Of a stretch of DNA of 64,000 nt, positions 28,577 to 37,571 are shown piece after piece. Every line of letters starts with the position of its first letter. Positions within the stretch are counted from its first letter, which is position 1. The stretch covers positions 1 to 64,000 of the forward strand of contig JAGBZO010000041.1 in NCBI GenBank assembly GCA_017628205.1. Direction: 5' to 3'. The translations under genes and the position numbers were made by a program. This DNA comes from Duodenibacillus sp. Its GTDB lineage: Bacteria; Pseudomonadota; Gammaproteobacteria; Burkholderiales; Burkholderiaceae_F. The notes under the pieces were generated by a model. It was not told where the DNA came from and ran no database searches. It saw only the letters and a list, made by a program, of their open reading frames with translations.

Positions 28577-29216
28577 GTCGAATACAACTAAAAAATCGGT
28601 TCAAACAAAAAGAACGAACGTAACTCAGACTAATAGTTTAGCAACCCGAGCTCGTCGAGTGGGTGTGGTACGAATTGTCGGGGGGCAATATAAACGCACT
28701 CCGTTGCCCGTTAATGACAGGGAAGGATTGAGGCCGACATCCGAACGCGTCCGAGAAACCGTGTTCGATTGGCTCACCCATTTGATGGGCGGGCTGCATG
28801 GATTGGCGGTGTGCGACATGTTTGCGGGATCGGGCGCCATGGGGCTCGAGTCGGCGAGTCGAGGCGCCGATCGAGTGTTATGCATTGAAAAGGATAGGAA
28901 AAGCGCCTTTCAAATTAAGACGTTGGTCGAGAAGTTGCGCGCAACCGATCGTGTGGATGTCGTTTGTGGTGACGCGTTTGTCGTGATGGAGCGTACGAAC
29001 GAAACGTTTGACGTCATCTTTATCGATCCGCCTTTTGCCGAACGCTGGCAAGTCAAGGCGGCGGCCTTGGCGATCGAACGTCTCAAGCCGCGAGGATTGA
29101 TTTATCTGGAAGCGGAGAAGGAAATGAGCGAGGAGGAATTGAACTCGCTTTCTTTGGAATCCGTGCGCCGAGGCAAAGCGGGGGCAGTATATTATCTACT
29201 CGCTCAGAAAAAATAA
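28575..29216 (+). CDS. rsmD: 16S rRNA (guanine966-N2)-methyltransferase RsmD
   Basis: 213 residues. The RsmD signature is [15 protein letters not shown] followed by [19 protein letters not shown]-binding [13 protein letters not shown] and catalytic IFIDPPF follow. It methylates G966 of 16S rRNA during 30S assembly. The first 30 residues are Thr/Lys-rich and poorly conserved, so a GTG start near 28661 is an alternative. The annotated ATG has only a weak ribosome binding site inside ftsY. Confidence 0.93.
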   Translation: MSNTTKKSVQTKRTNVTQTNSLATRARRVGVVRIVGGQYKRTPLPVNDREGLRPTSERVRETVFDWLTHLMGGLHGLAVCDMFAGSGAMGLESASRGADRVLCIEKDRKSAFQIKTLVEKLRATDRVDVVCGDAFVVMERTNETFDVIFIDPPFAERWQVKAAALAIERLKPRGLIYLEAEKEMSEEELNSLSLESVRRGKAGAVYYLLAQKK

Positions 29217-29274
29217 CGGGCAAACCTCTGATAAAATTGCATACTTTCGTGTTTACGGAACTCCTGAGGCGTTT

Positions 29275-29754
29275 ATGGTAACGGCGGTTTATCCCGGAAC
29301 GTTCGACCCTTTGACGTTGGGACACTTGGATTTGATTCGGCGCGCGTCCGGCATTTTCGAGACGGTCGTCGTAGCCGTTGCTCGAAGCGAGCGCAAATCA
29401 CCGTTGTTTTCGCTTGAGGAGCGAGTCGCATTGGCGCGGGAGCAAATCAACGATCTGCCGAACGTTCGAGTCGAGAGTTTCGACGGGTTGCTGTGCGACT
29501 TCGTTCGTTCGATCGACGCTCGGGTCATCGTTCGCGGGGCACGAGCTGTCAGTGATTTCGATTATGAATTTCAAATGGCAGGTATGAACCGTCGGTTGAT
29601 GCCGACGGTCGAAACGGTTTTTTTAACGCCGGCGGCTGAATATCAGTTCGTTAGCGGTACGTTTGTCCGAGAGGTTGCCTTGATGGGAGGAGACGTCACG
29701 AGCTTCGTGAGCCCCGTCGTTGCCGAGGCGCTTCGGATCAAGCGTAACAAGTAA
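29275..29754 (+). CDS. coaD: Phosphopantetheine adenylyltransferase
   Basis: 159 residues, the family length. [15 protein letters not shown] carries the TxGH nucleotide-binding motif, [20 protein letters not shown] the pantetheine site, and [20 protein letters not shown] the second conserved block. It makes dephospho-CoA, the penultimate step of CoA synthesis. rsmD-coaD-ferredoxin is a conserved betaproteobacterial run. Confidence 0.97.
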   Translation: MVTAVYPGTFDPLTLGHLDLIRRASGIFETVVVAVARSERKSPLFSLEERVALAREQINDLPNVRVESFDGLLCDFVRSIDARVIVRGARAVSDFDYEFQMAGMNRRLMPTVETVFLTPAAEYQFVSGTFVREVALMGGDVTSFVSPVVAEALRIKRNK

Positions 29755-29778
29755 TTCCATTGAGAGCAGGAAAAAACA

Positions 29779-30054
29779 ATGGCCTTGATGATTACGGACG
29801 AATGCATCAACTGCGACGTCTGCATACCCGAGTGTCCCAACGACGCGATTTTTATGGGACAGGAACACGTGCAAATTCGTCCCGGTCGATGCACCGAGTG
29901 CGTGGGGCATTACGATGTGCCGCGTTGTCAAAAACTCTGTCCCATCGACTCATGTATCGTTCCGCATCCCACACGGGTCGAAACGAGAGAACAGTTGGAG
30001 CAAAAGTCCAAGCGATTGAAAATGCGTCAGGCATTCGAAGCTCTGAACATGTGA
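29779..30054 (+). CDS. 2[4Fe-4S] ferredoxin (YfhL/Allochromatium type)
   Basis: 91 residues. Two cluster motifs are visible: CINCDVCIPECP (C-X2-C-X2-C-X3-C-P) and CTECVGHYDVPRCQKLCP (C-X2-C-X8-C-X3-C). The eight-residue insertion in the second motif and the C-terminal helix (ETREQLEQKSKRLKMRQAFEA) define the YfhL/Allochromatium class, with very low-potential clusters. It follows coaD by 24 bases and is preceded by GAGCAGGA. The electron partner is unknown. Confidence 0.93.
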   Translation: MALMITDECINCDVCIPECPNDAIFMGQEHVQIRPGRCTECVGHYDVPRCQKLCPIDSCIVPHPTRVETREQLEQKSKRLKMRQAFEALNM

Positions 30055-30108
30055 CAAATTGATTCCCCCCTAAAAATAAACATTCACACTTAAAAAAGAG
30101 AGAGAACG

Positions 30109-31656
30109 ATGCAGCCCTATGCAGCTGAATGGTTGTCCATTGTGCCACCCCTTGTGGCCATTGGATTGGCTTTGATTACCAAGGAAGTCTTTTCCTCGTT
30201 GCTCGTAGGCATTTTCTCGGGCACTCTGATTTACTCCATCGGCATGGGTAACAACATGGTGATGGGGATGGTCGAGACCGCCTTCAAGATGATGTCCGAA
30301 AAACTCGACCTGAACATTTTGATCTTCTGCTCGATGTTGGGCGCCTTGGTTTATGTGATTTCCATGTCGGGCGGTACGCTAGCCTACGGTCGCGCCGCCG
30401 CATCGAAGGTCAAGAGCCGTCGCGCTTCTTTGTTGTCCACGAGCGGACTGGGCATGACGATTTTTATTGACGACTACTTCAATTGCTTGACCGTAGGTAC
30501 CGTCATGCGTCCGTTGACGGACTTCTACAAGGTCAGCCGTGCCAAGCTCGCTTATATCATCGACTCGACGGCAGCTCCTGTTTGCATCATCGCTCCGATT
30601 TCCTCTTGGGCCGCCGCCGTTGGCTCCAGTTTGAAGGATACGGGGGCTTTCGATAGTGAATTGGGTGCTTTCGTCGCGACGATCCCGTGGAACTTCTATG
30701 CTCTGCTGAGCTTGGCCATGGTGTTTTTCATTGCTTGCACGAGTTTGGACTTCGGTCCGATGCGTCGTGCGGAAATTCTTGCCGCGCGCGGTCTCGAAAA
30801 GCGTATGGCCGGTGAAACGACCGAAGAAGCCAAGAGCAATCCCAACGGTACGATGTGGGATATGTTGGTACCGCTGGGTGCCTTGATCCTCTTTAGCGTC
30901 CTGGCATTGATGTATACGGGCGGCTACTGGGGCGACGACGCCAAGTATCACACCATCATGGCTTCGATCGGCAATTCGTCGGCTTCGCTTTCGTTGGTGT
31001 TGGCTTCGTTTGCCGCTTTGATCGTCGCTTTGTTGATGTATGTGCCGCGCCAGCTCGTCAAGTTCTCCGACTTTGTCAACGGTACGGTTGAAGGCATGAA
31101 GTTGATGTTGCCCGCCAATATCATTTTGATTCTGGCTTGGACCTTGTCCGGCGTCTGCCGCGACTTGTTGCAAACGCCCGAATTCATGCAACAGACGGTC
31201 TTGAGCTCCGGCATCAGCGCCATGTTCCTGCCGTTGATCGTATTCGGTTTGGCCGCCTTCCTGTCTTTCTCGACCGGTACGGCATGGGGTACGTTCGGTA
31301 TCTTGATTCCTATTGTTGTGCCCATCATTCAGGCGTTGGATCCCAATTTGACCGTTGTCGTACTGTCCGCCACGTTGGCCGGTTCCGTATTCGGCGATCA
31401 CTGCTCGCCGATTTCTGATACGACTATCTTGTCGTCCGCAGGCTCTCGATGCAATCACATGGATCACGTTGCGACCCAGTTGCCGTACTCTTTGTTGGTA
31501 GCGTCCTGCGCGGCCGTCGGTTACCTCGTTGCCGGCTTCACCGACGGCAATTTGTTCGCCAGCTTGGCAGCCAGCTTGGTCGCGCTCTTGGCCGCGATCG
31601 TGGTCTTGCATGCATGGCAGGAAAAGGTGCAACCCGCTCATAACATCCGCGGTTGA
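30109..31656 (+). CDS. NhaC-family Na+/H+ antiporter
   Basis: 515 residues with at least ten hydrophobic segments. Family blocks are IFIDDYFNCLTVGTVMRP and DSTAAPVCIIAPISSWAA in the first half, and SFSTGTAWGTFGILIPI plus GDHCSPISDTTILSSAGS in the second. Members exchange external protons for internal Na+ or carry other substrates such as amino-acid or carboxylate ions. The ATG follows AAGAGAGAGA. No neighbour specifies a substrate, and a large inverted repeat follows the stop. Confidence 0.82.
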   Translation: MQPYAAEWLSIVPPLVAIGLALITKEVFSSLLVGIFSGTLIYSIGMGNNMVMGMVETAFKMMSEKLDLNILIFCSMLGALVYVISMSGGTLAYGRAAASKVKSRRASLLSTSGLGMTIFIDDYFNCLTVGTVMRPLTDFYKVSRAKLAYIIDSTAAPVCIIAPISSWAAAVGSSLKDTGAFDSELGAFVATIPWNFYALLSLAMVFFIACTSLDFGPMRRAEILAARGLEKRMAGETTEEAKSNPNGTMWDMLVPLGALILFSVLALMYTGGYWGDDAKYHTIMASIGNSSASLSLVLASFAALIVALLMYVPRQLVKFSDFVNGTVEGMKLMLPANIILILAWTLSGVCRDLLQTPEFMQQTVLSSGISAMFLPLIVFGLAAFLSFSTGTAWGTFGILIPIVVPIIQALDPNLTVVVLSATLAGSVFGDHCSPISDTTILSSAGSRCNHMDHVATQLPYSLLVASCAAVGYLVAGFTDGNLFASLAASLVALLAAIVVLHAWQEKVQPAHNIRG

Positions 31657-31697
31657 TAGTGCGCGCCGTCGATCGGCGTGATTTAACCGTAAAGACC

Positions 31698-31733
31698 ATA
31701 CGACTGTTCGGGAGGATTCTCGAACGGTCGTAT
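31698..31733 (+). terminator. Hairpin after the NhaC-type gene (possible terminator)
   Basis: ATACGACTGTTCG pairs with CGAACGGTCGTAT (13 bp, one GU) around ten bases, but only TGTCGTCTG follows, so its terminating strength is uncertain. Confidence 0.5.
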
Positions 31734-31824
31734 TGTCGTCTGTGGGGCATGACAATTCGCAACCTTTAACAAAGGTCGCGGATGCACTAAAATCCATTGA
31801 ATCAACCCCTTTTTTATTCGTCGC

Positions 31825-32949
31825 ATGATTTTTCGTCGCTCGTTAGCTACCGAACTGGCCAATAGTGTCGGCGGTGTTTTTACCGTGCTGTTCTCCATTG
31901 TTTTGACAGTGGGGTTGGTGCGCATTCTCGGGCGTGCCGCCGGCGGACGCGTCGACTCGTCCGTCGTGTTCGAGTTGCTGATTTACACAGGGTTGACGAA
32001 CTTGCCGGTGTTGCTGGCGTTGGCCCTGTTTATCGCCGTTTTAATGGTGATGATGCGCAGTTGGCAAGACAGTGAAATGTATGTCTGGTTCAGTTCGGGC
32101 GGTTTGAGCTTGTTGGCATGGATTCGTCCCGTCTTGCGCTTTACGCTTCCGTTGGTGGCTTTGGTGGCCGCTCTGTCCGTGACCGTTAGCCCTTGGTCGA
32201 AAGATCAGATCGAACGCATCACGACGGAATTCCGTCAACGAGACGACGTCAACCGTATCGCACCGGGGCGCTTTATCGAAACCATGGGCGGTCGCCGCGT
32301 TTTCTTTATTGAAGAAGTCAATGAAGGCGGCACGCATGTCAAGAATGTCTTCGTCAGCGAACATAAAGACGGTCGTGAAGTGATCGTGGAAGCCGAACGA
32401 GGCGAAATCAAGACAAACGAACTTGGGGATCGCTATATCGTTCTCACCAACGGCCGTCGCTACGAGACGGGCGTCGACGACAAGGCCGACTGGCGGGTGA
32501 TGGATTTCGGCACCTACGAGTTGTTGCTCGAGGTCAAGGCCGATGGCGGCTACGGCAGTCGTCGTGTCGATGCCATGCCGTTTGAGGAGTTGTGGTCGAT
32601 GAATACGCCGATTGCCGACGCCCAGATTTTGTGGCGTTTGAGTTGGCCTTTGGCCGCGATCAATTTGGTTTTGTTGGCCATTCCGTTGTCATTCGTCAAT
32701 CCGCGCGCGGGGCGCAGTTTGAGTTTGGTCATTGCCGTTCTCGTCTTCATTTTGTATTTGAACGGCATTACGATGGCGCAAGCCTGGGTTAAGGCCAGAA
32801 CGATGAGCTGGCAAGAGGGATTGTTGATCGTCAACGGTGCCGTATTTGCTTTGACGGCGTTGTTGTTCGTGCGTCGCGTATGGCTGCAACGATGGTTGCC
32901 TTTGTGGCTGACCGAGCTTCCCTACAAGTTGTTGGGAGAGCGCCGATGA
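31825..32949 (+). CDS. lptF: LPS export ABC permease LptF
   Basis: 374 residues. Three N-terminal membrane segments (about 15-35, 52-75, 95-115), a periplasmic beta-jellyroll domain (about 125-265) and three C-terminal segments (270-355) give the LptF/LptG topology. FRRSLATELANS at the start and NPRAGRSLSLVIAVLVFILY in the fifth-sixth helices are family features. With LptG and LptB2 it extracts lipopolysaccharide from the inner membrane. Its stop overlaps the lptG start (ATGA). Confidence 0.95.
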   Translation: MIFRRSLATELANSVGGVFTVLFSIVLTVGLVRILGRAAGGRVDSSVVFELLIYTGLTNLPVLLALALFIAVLMVMMRSWQDSEMYVWFSSGGLSLLAWIRPVLRFTLPLVALVAALSVTVSPWSKDQIERITTEFRQRDDVNRIAPGRFIETMGGRRVFFIEEVNEGGTHVKNVFVSEHKDGREVIVEAERGEIKTNELGDRYIVLTNGRRYETGVDDKADWRVMDFGTYELLLEVKADGGYGSRRVDAMPFEELWSMNTPIADAQILWRLSWPLAAINLVLLAIPLSFVNPRAGRSLSLVIAVLVFILYLNGITMAQAWVKARTMSWQEGLLIVNGAVFALTALLFVRRVWLQRWLPLWLTELPYKLLGERR

Positions 32950-34079
32950 AAGTCGTTACCCGTCATCTCAATAAAGAAACGCTCATCGCAACCGGGTTCG
33001 TTTTGTTCGCATTGAGCGCTTTGTTCGCGTTCTTTGATTTTGTCGGCCGCCTGGATGAAATCGGCACGCGCTTTTCCGCGATCGAAGTGATCGTGCTCGT
33101 GTTGCTCGAGTTGCCCAGTCGTGTGTATGAAGTGATGCCGATCGCCGCTTTGCTGGGGGCCGTGTACACCATGAGTCGATGGGCGGCGAACAGCGAATTT
33201 ACCATTTTGCGCGTGTCGGGGCTCTCGCCCGTTAAATTGGCCATGATGTTGGCCGTTCCCGGCATGATCTTGGTTTCCACGACGTATTTGTTGGGTGAAT
33301 TCGTCGCTCCTGCAGCCGACAAGCTTCGACTGGAATTGCGTAATGCCGATCACGGAATTTTGAAGGCCAGAGGCTATTCGTCCGGCGTTTGGATCAAGGA
33401 TATTGCTCGCGACAAGGACGGCAACGTAACGCACAGCCGTTATGTCAACGTTAGCAATTTGGTGGCCGGTCAAAATAGTAAAACGGGCGCTTGGCGCGTG
33501 TTCGAATTCGACACCAAACGGAATTTGACCCGTGTTTTGCATGCGGGGTCGGCCAACTTCATTCCTCACGAAGGGTGGCATTTGTTTGATTCGAAGATCG
33601 AATCCCTGCCGAAAATGACGACGGATGAGCAGACCGTTGTGAGCAAAGCGGTCACCCGACACAATGCGGACGTTCTGTTGTCCTCCGAGTTGACGCCCGC
33701 GATTCTTGGCGTGATGACGGTCAAACCGGAAAACATGGGCATTCAGGATCTGTGGCAGTACTTGAAGCATCTCAAAGACAATCGTCAAACGACCGATCGC
33801 TACGAGATTGCTTTGTGGTCCAAGGTGTTTTATCCGATGGCCATTTTCGTTATGTTGGCCGTGGCCATGCCCTTTGCGTACCTCAATGCGCGTTCGGGCG
33901 GCGTCTCCATCAAGATTTTTGCCGGCTTGATGATCGGTATTACCTTCTACACGCTCAACAACCTGTTCTCCTTCCTTGGCGTGCTCAATACCTGGCCGCC
34001 GATTCTCGTAGCGGTGATCCCGTCCATTTTGATGTTGATCATTGCGTCCATCGGTTTGTGGTTTGTCGAACGTCGTTAA
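32946..34079 (+). CDS. lptG: LPS export ABC permease LptG
   Basis: 377 residues with the same six-helix plus jellyroll plan as LptF. It contains YEVMPIAALLGAVYTMSRWAANSE and the C-terminal block SGGVSIKIFAGLMIGITFY, both typical of LptG. It is translationally coupled to lptF by a four-base overlap. The frame is open from 32880, but that stretch lies inside lptF. A strong bidirectional terminator follows. Confidence 0.95.
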   Translation: MKVVTRHLNKETLIATGFVLFALSALFAFFDFVGRLDEIGTRFSAIEVIVLVLLELPSRVYEVMPIAALLGAVYTMSRWAANSEFTILRVSGLSPVKLAMMLAVPGMILVSTTYLLGEFVAPAADKLRLELRNADHGILKARGYSSGVWIKDIARDKDGNVTHSRYVNVSNLVAGQNSKTGAWRVFEFDTKRNLTRVLHAGSANFIPHEGWHLFDSKIESLPKMTTDEQTVVSKAVTRHNADVLLSSELTPAILGVMTVKPENMGIQDLWQYLKHLKDNRQTTDRYEIALWSKVFYPMAIFVMLAVAMPFAYLNARSGGVSIKIFAGLMIGITFYTLNNLFSFLGVLNTWPPILVAVIPSILMLIIASIGLWFVERR

Positions 34080-34114
34080 ACGTTGGAATCGAAAAACAGG
34101 AAAATAAACGCAGG

Positions 34115-34151
34115 AAAAAGGCACCTCATCCCAAGACGAGGTGCCTTTTTT
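34115..34151. terminator. Bidirectional terminator between lptG and the hydrogenase operon
   Basis: AAAAAGGCACCTC pairs with GAGGTGCCTTTTTT. It closes lptFG on the plus strand and the hup operon on the minus strand. Confidence 0.88.
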
Positions 34152-34209
34152 GTTCAAATCAACCGCTATGTAAAGGATCAATCGTCGCGACTGGTCGGAC
34201 GGGCGTGCT

Positions 34210-34452
34210 TTACTCTTGATGCGGGAGAAAGCACGTTTTGTCGTTGCCGCAATCCGGGCAGGTAAATGTGTCGGGCAGGTCGTTGAAGGGCGTTCCCGGA
34301 GGGATATCCCACTCGGGGCACCCGGCAGCGGGGTCGTAGACATACCAACAAACCTTGCATTGCATGACGGTGTCTTCGCCGATGCGTTGACGATTCAACT
34401 CATCCAACAAGAGGTCGATTCGTCCGACGGGAATGGGGTTGTTATTTTGCAT
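34210..34452 (-). CDS. hupI: Hydrogenase-associated rubredoxin (HupI)
   Basis: 80 residues. Two CxxC knuckles, [10 protein letters not shown] and CPDCGNDK, bind a single iron, and the rubredoxin core [14 protein letters not shown] lies between them. A 30-residue N-terminal extension precedes the domain, as in HupI/HoxR-type proteins that assist hydrogenase assembly when oxygen is present. The chosen ATG follows GAGGAAG; an earlier in-frame start at 34467 would overlap hupH. It is the last gene of the structural/maturation operon, 15 bases after hupH. Confidence 0.93.
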   Translation of the reverse strand: MQNNNPIPVGRIDLLLDELNRQRIGEDTVMQCKVCWYVYDPAAGCPEWDIPPGTPFNDLPDTFTCPDCGNDKTCFLPHQE

Positions 34453-34467
34453 GTTGCACTTCCTCAC

Positions 34468-35277
34468 TTACCCCAGAGCGCCGCGTTCAAGATCGTCATG
34501 AATCCAGGTCATGGTCTCTTCGGCCAGACGTACGGTATCGTCGATTTCTTCGGGAGCCGCAGGCACTTCAGGAGGAATGCGCGCGACAACGTACGAATCC
34601 ATCAAAGGCTTGCCGGCATTGTTGAGCAGTTTCGAATGCCAAATACCGCGTACCTTTGTGTTGCGGATATAGGCCGACGCAAAACCGGTCATCGACACTT
34701 CAATCGAACCTTCGCCCAAGACTTCCTGCATGAAAGGACGATCGTTCATGATCAACGGTTGACGAGTCAACTCGACCGAGTAGGCCGGGTCGTGCGTCAA
34801 GGTGTCGACATCGGTTTTTTCCAATGTGGCTTTGAGCTCGGCAAGAATGCTCGGAGCGGCAAAGACATCCTGAGGGAAGTTGCTCGGAATGGTCAACGTT
34901 TCGGGCAACGAATCGATGGCACGACCGACGACGGAGGGCAAGAGGGACAAGACGAACGAGTCCTTGCCGTCCTCTTGGACTCGCCATAAGGCGGGGATGC
35001 CGGTTTCTTCCGCTTTGACGCGGCCTTCATCCAGAAGAATACGAACCTCGCCGGTACCGATGGTGGCGAGAATGAAGTCGATGTGGTCGGGGTTGAATTC
35101 GTCGAACGAAATTTGCCACGACAGTTCGGTTTCACGCTGTTCGGCACGAGCGGCCTCGGCCTGTTCCTTAATACGCTTTAACAGCGCATGCGTGGCAAGT
35201 GCGGCCTGACGTTCGGTTTCCGGATCCAGTTGAACGGTTGCCCAACGAGAAGAATTGCTGTGCATGGGATTGAGCAT
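34468..35277 (-). CDS. hupH: Hydrogenase maturation protein HupH/HyaF
   Basis: 269 residues. The two-part HupH/HyaF pattern is visible, with an N-terminal segment containing GTGEVRILL and IPALWRVQ and a C-terminal domain containing GEGSIEVSMTGFASAYIRNTKVRGIWHSKLLNNAGKPL-like sequence. Family members are needed for small-subunit maturation; the mechanism is not settled. It lies between hupG and hupI exactly as in the rhizobial hup order. Confidence 0.92.
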   Translation of the reverse strand: MLNPMHSNSSRWATVQLDPETERQAALATHALLKRIKEQAEAARAEQRETELSWQISFDEFNPDHIDFILATIGTGEVRILLDEGRVKAEETGIPALWRVQEDGKDSFVLSLLPSVVGRAIDSLPETLTIPSNFPQDVFAAPSILAELKATLEKTDVDTLTHDPAYSVELTRQPLIMNDRPFMQEVLGEGSIEVSMTGFASAYIRNTKVRGIWHSKLLNNAGKPLMDSYVVARIPPEVPAAPEEIDDTVRLAEETMTWIHDDLERGALG

Positions 35278-35315
35278 GGTACGTCTCTGAAATGAAAAAA
35301 TGTTGAAGCAAAGCG

Positions 35316-35774
35316 TTAAGCGTTTTCTTCTTTGTTCAAAATGGCAATGACGCGGGGAGCACTGCGTTTAGTTTGCAAAATTTCGACCAACTTTTCACAG
35401 TAGTCCCCCCAGTTTTGGAGTCCTTGCACTGCACCGAGGAATTCTTGATCTCGGAAGACGGCGAGAGCGGGCATGCTGCGCAATCCCCAACGTGCGGCCA
35501 AGGAGCGAGCCACGGAGAAGTCGGCGATGACCGTCTGGCTCAAGGTGCCGTTAAATGCCTTTTTCAGTTCGGGCGCGATGACAACGATGTCGATCGTTTC
35601 TTTGCGCGTATTGGGATCATCGGCAAAAATTGCCAGCTTCAAGCCGTCGGCGGCAACAAAGGCGTCGATCGACGATTCGTCGACGGTTGAAAATCCGGCT
35701 TGATCGCGCAATCGGACGAAACTGGGATGCGTGGTGACATCGATATGGCCGATGGATTTGGTAAGGTCGTTCAT
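35316..35774 (-). CDS. hupG: HyaE/HupG thioredoxin-like hydrogenase chaperone
   Basis: 152 residues. A thioredoxin-like fold is suggested by LKLAIFADDP, then VIAPELKKAF, and RWGLRSMPALAVFRDQEFLGAVQGLQNW with the cis-proline position (SMPAL). There is no CxxC, as expected for HyaE/HupG. In E. coli HyaE binds the Tat signal of the small subunit, which fits the Tat leader on HupS here. It begins 12 bases after hupF. Confidence 0.92.
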   Translation of the reverse strand: MNDLTKSIGHIDVTTHPSFVRLRDQAGFSTVDESSIDAFVAADGLKLAIFADDPNTRKETIDIVVIAPELKKAFNGTLSQTVIADFSVARSLAARWGLRSMPALAVFRDQEFLGAVQGLQNWGDYCEKLVEILQTKRSAPRVIAILNKEENA

Positions 35775-35786
35775 TGGGCCTGTCCT

Positions 35787-36125
35787 TTAAAGTACTTTTT
35801 TCCCGACTTGCGACTGTAAGTGCGGCGGCAGTTGTCCGGGATTGTCAATGAGATCGCCGAAACCCTGACGCAAACCATCTTCAATGGATTCTCCGGCCAA
35901 TGCGTCGCCCAAACACGCCAACGCCGCTTCGATCTGTTGGGCTTCTGTTTCGGAAACGACACGGATGGCGTTACCTTGAAAAACAAGGACGGTATCGCCT
36001 ACCTCGGCTTGGGGCGTCATGACAAGGGAAATTTTTTCCGATTGACCCTGGCGGGTGACGATGGCGTGACGCATGTCGTCAATCGTTTCGATGGATCGGA
36101 TTTGTTTGGGAATAGCAATGCACAT
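35787..36125 (-). CDS. hupF: HupF (HypC-family chaperone with C-terminal extension)
   Basis: 112 residues. The N-terminus MCIAIPKQI carries the essential HypC-type Cys2, and the small beta barrel runs to about residue 65 (VGDTVLVFQGNAIRVVSETEA). A 40-residue extension rich in Gly/Leu follows. HypC, encoded separately at 45891, is 76 residues, so this is the second paralogue. In Rhizobium, HupF protects the immature large subunit when cells are exposed to oxygen. It is two bases from hupD. Confidence 0.93.
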   Translation of the reverse strand: MCIAIPKQIRSIETIDDMRHAIVTRQGQSEKISLVMTPQAEVGDTVLVFQGNAIRVVSETEAQQIEAALACLGDALAGESIEDGLRQGFGDLIDNPGQLPPHLQSQVGKKVL

Positions 36126-36127
36126 GA

Positions 36128-36751
36128 TCAGAGATTTCGCAGTCGGTAGCGAGCGTCGCCGTCTCTGGGCGCGTCTTCAGCGCTCGGGCGCTCGTTTTCA
36201 TAACGTTCAATGGTCAAGGTGGACAACATCAACTCGTTGTCGGCAGTGTGTTGACGCGGCTTGACGTCATAGCCCCATCGAGACAGCTCTTGTGCGGCCA
36301 ACTCGAGGGCGGCGGGAATTTGTGCCTTAACCGATTCGGTGAGACTGGCGCCGTAATCGTTAAGTTCTTGAGGTTGAATGGCGACGACGGAGAATGCGGC
36401 GGGCTCATACCCCATGATGGCGGCAGTCGCCAAAACGTCGTTCATGCCGGTCTGATGCGCGCTGATTTTCGTGCTCGACCAGATTTTGATTTCATCGTCA
36501 CGCAGCAAACGCAAGGTGCCGGGCTCGGATTTGAGGTCGCAACAATCAAACAGCAAAATGCGTTTGGCGTCCATGACCTCGTTGATCAGATAGTGTCCGA
36601 GCGTTCCGCCGTCCATCAGGCGCAAGCTCGGATGATCGTCAAAGTGATGTTGAAAGGCTTCGATGGCTCGCACTCCAAAGCCTTCGTCAGCCCACAGCAA
36701 GTTGCCGATGCCGAGCACAAGTACTTCGGTACCGCAGGAGGAATTGTTCAT
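36128..36751 (-). CDS. hupD: Hydrogenase large-subunit maturation protease HupD
   Basis: 207 residues. LGIGNLLWADEGFGV contains the conserved Glu, FDCCD the Asp and KISAHQTG the His that bind nickel in HybD-family proteases. After nickel insertion it cuts the C-terminal tail off the large subunit; HupL here ends in such a tail. The C-terminus (HTADNEL onward, about 40 residues) is longer than in HybD. ATG 36751 follows GAAAGGAC. A strong hairpin lies between this gene and hupC. Confidence 0.94.
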   Translation of the reverse strand: MNNSSCGTEVLVLGIGNLLWADEGFGVRAIEAFQHHFDDHPSLRLMDGGTLGHYLINEVMDAKRILLFDCCDLKSEPGTLRLLRDDEIKIWSSTKISAHQTGMNDVLATAAIMGYEPAAFSVVAIQPQELNDYGASLTESVKAQIPAALELAAQELSRWGYDVKPRQHTADNELMLSTLTIERYENERPSAEDAPRDGDARYRLRNL

Positions 36752-36781
36752 CCGAAAGTCCTTTCGTTCAGAAAATGAAGA

Positions 36782-36834
36782 GAAAAAAGAAGTCGGTTGC
36801 ATGCGAAGCGGTTACGCTTGGACATGCAACCGAC
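36782..36834 (-). terminator. Intra-operon hairpin with T tract after hupC
   Basis: GTCGGTTGCATG (36792-36803) pairs perfectly with CATGCAACCGAC (36823-36834). Inside it AAGCG pairs with CGCTT around GTTA. On the minus strand the stem is followed by TCTTTTTTC. It sits six bases after the hupC stop and 31 bases before hupD. It looks like a partial terminator or RNA-stability element. Confidence 0.75.
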
Positions 36835-36840
36835 CGTCGG

Positions 36841-37554
36841 TTAGTGATGTTCAGTTTCCTTGAACATGCGCAAACCGGTCGACATCGAAGAGATGGTGGT
36901 AGCGCCACCCATGACGTCCTCGCGGAACGACATGTAAATGTGGGCGATCGAGAAGAGGATGAATACGTACATCAAGGCATGGTGTACGGTTCGAACGGCT
37001 TGTACGTCACCGAACAGGGAGAAGACCCAGCCGAAATAACTCATCCAACCGGTATCCCAACCCCAGGCCTGCGCATACAGAGCAAGGCCCGTAATGATGA
37101 TGGCGAAACTACCGAGTACGAACATCGCAAACATGGCCATTTGAGCCAGAGGATTGTGACCGGCGTATTCGGGAGCCGACTTTCTCAAGAAGAGGTAGTA
37201 AGCGACTTGCGCAAACACACCCTTCCACCACTTCAAGGACCACATCGGCGGGATAAAGATCATTCGAGCGTAACGGTTGCCGACACAGGCCCAGAACAGG
37301 CGGTAGACAAACAATACGCTAAAAATGATGCCCGCTACGAAATGGACCAGTCGCACGTAGCCGAAGTCGTAGGTGATCCACGTGCTACCGAGATTGGAAA
37401 CCATCGGTTTGCCGATCAGGTAGCCCGTAACGATCATAAACGCCATGCAAATGGCCATCAACCAGTGCCAAATACGAACAGGAGCTTCCCATACGTAGAT
37501 GGGCTTCGTTCCTCCTCGCGGATCGACTTCAAATGTGACAGGATCGATCTTCAT
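36841..37554 (-). CDS. hupC: Hydrogenase cytochrome b subunit HupC/HyaC
   Basis: 237 residues with four membrane segments. The first is entered by PVRIWHWLMAICMAFMIVTGY, with a His ligand, then VRLVHFVAGIIFSVLFVYRLFW, MFAMFVLGSFAIIITGLALY, and VRTVHHALMYVFILFSIAHIY with His ligands. It anchors HupSL at the periplasmic face and passes electrons to quinone. ATG 37554 follows GGAGGACG, and the gap to hupL is 17 bases. Confidence 0.96.
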   Translation of the reverse strand: MKIDPVTFEVDPRGGTKPIYVWEAPVRIWHWLMAICMAFMIVTGYLIGKPMVSNLGSTWITYDFGYVRLVHFVAGIIFSVLFVYRLFWACVGNRYARMIFIPPMWSLKWWKGVFAQVAYYLFLRKSAPEYAGHNPLAQMAMFAMFVLGSFAIIITGLALYAQAWGWDTGWMSYFGWVFSLFGDVQAVRTVHHALMYVFILFSIAHIYMSFREDVMGGATTISSMSTGLRMFKETEHH

Positions 37555-37571
37555 AGTGTCGTCCTCCGTAA

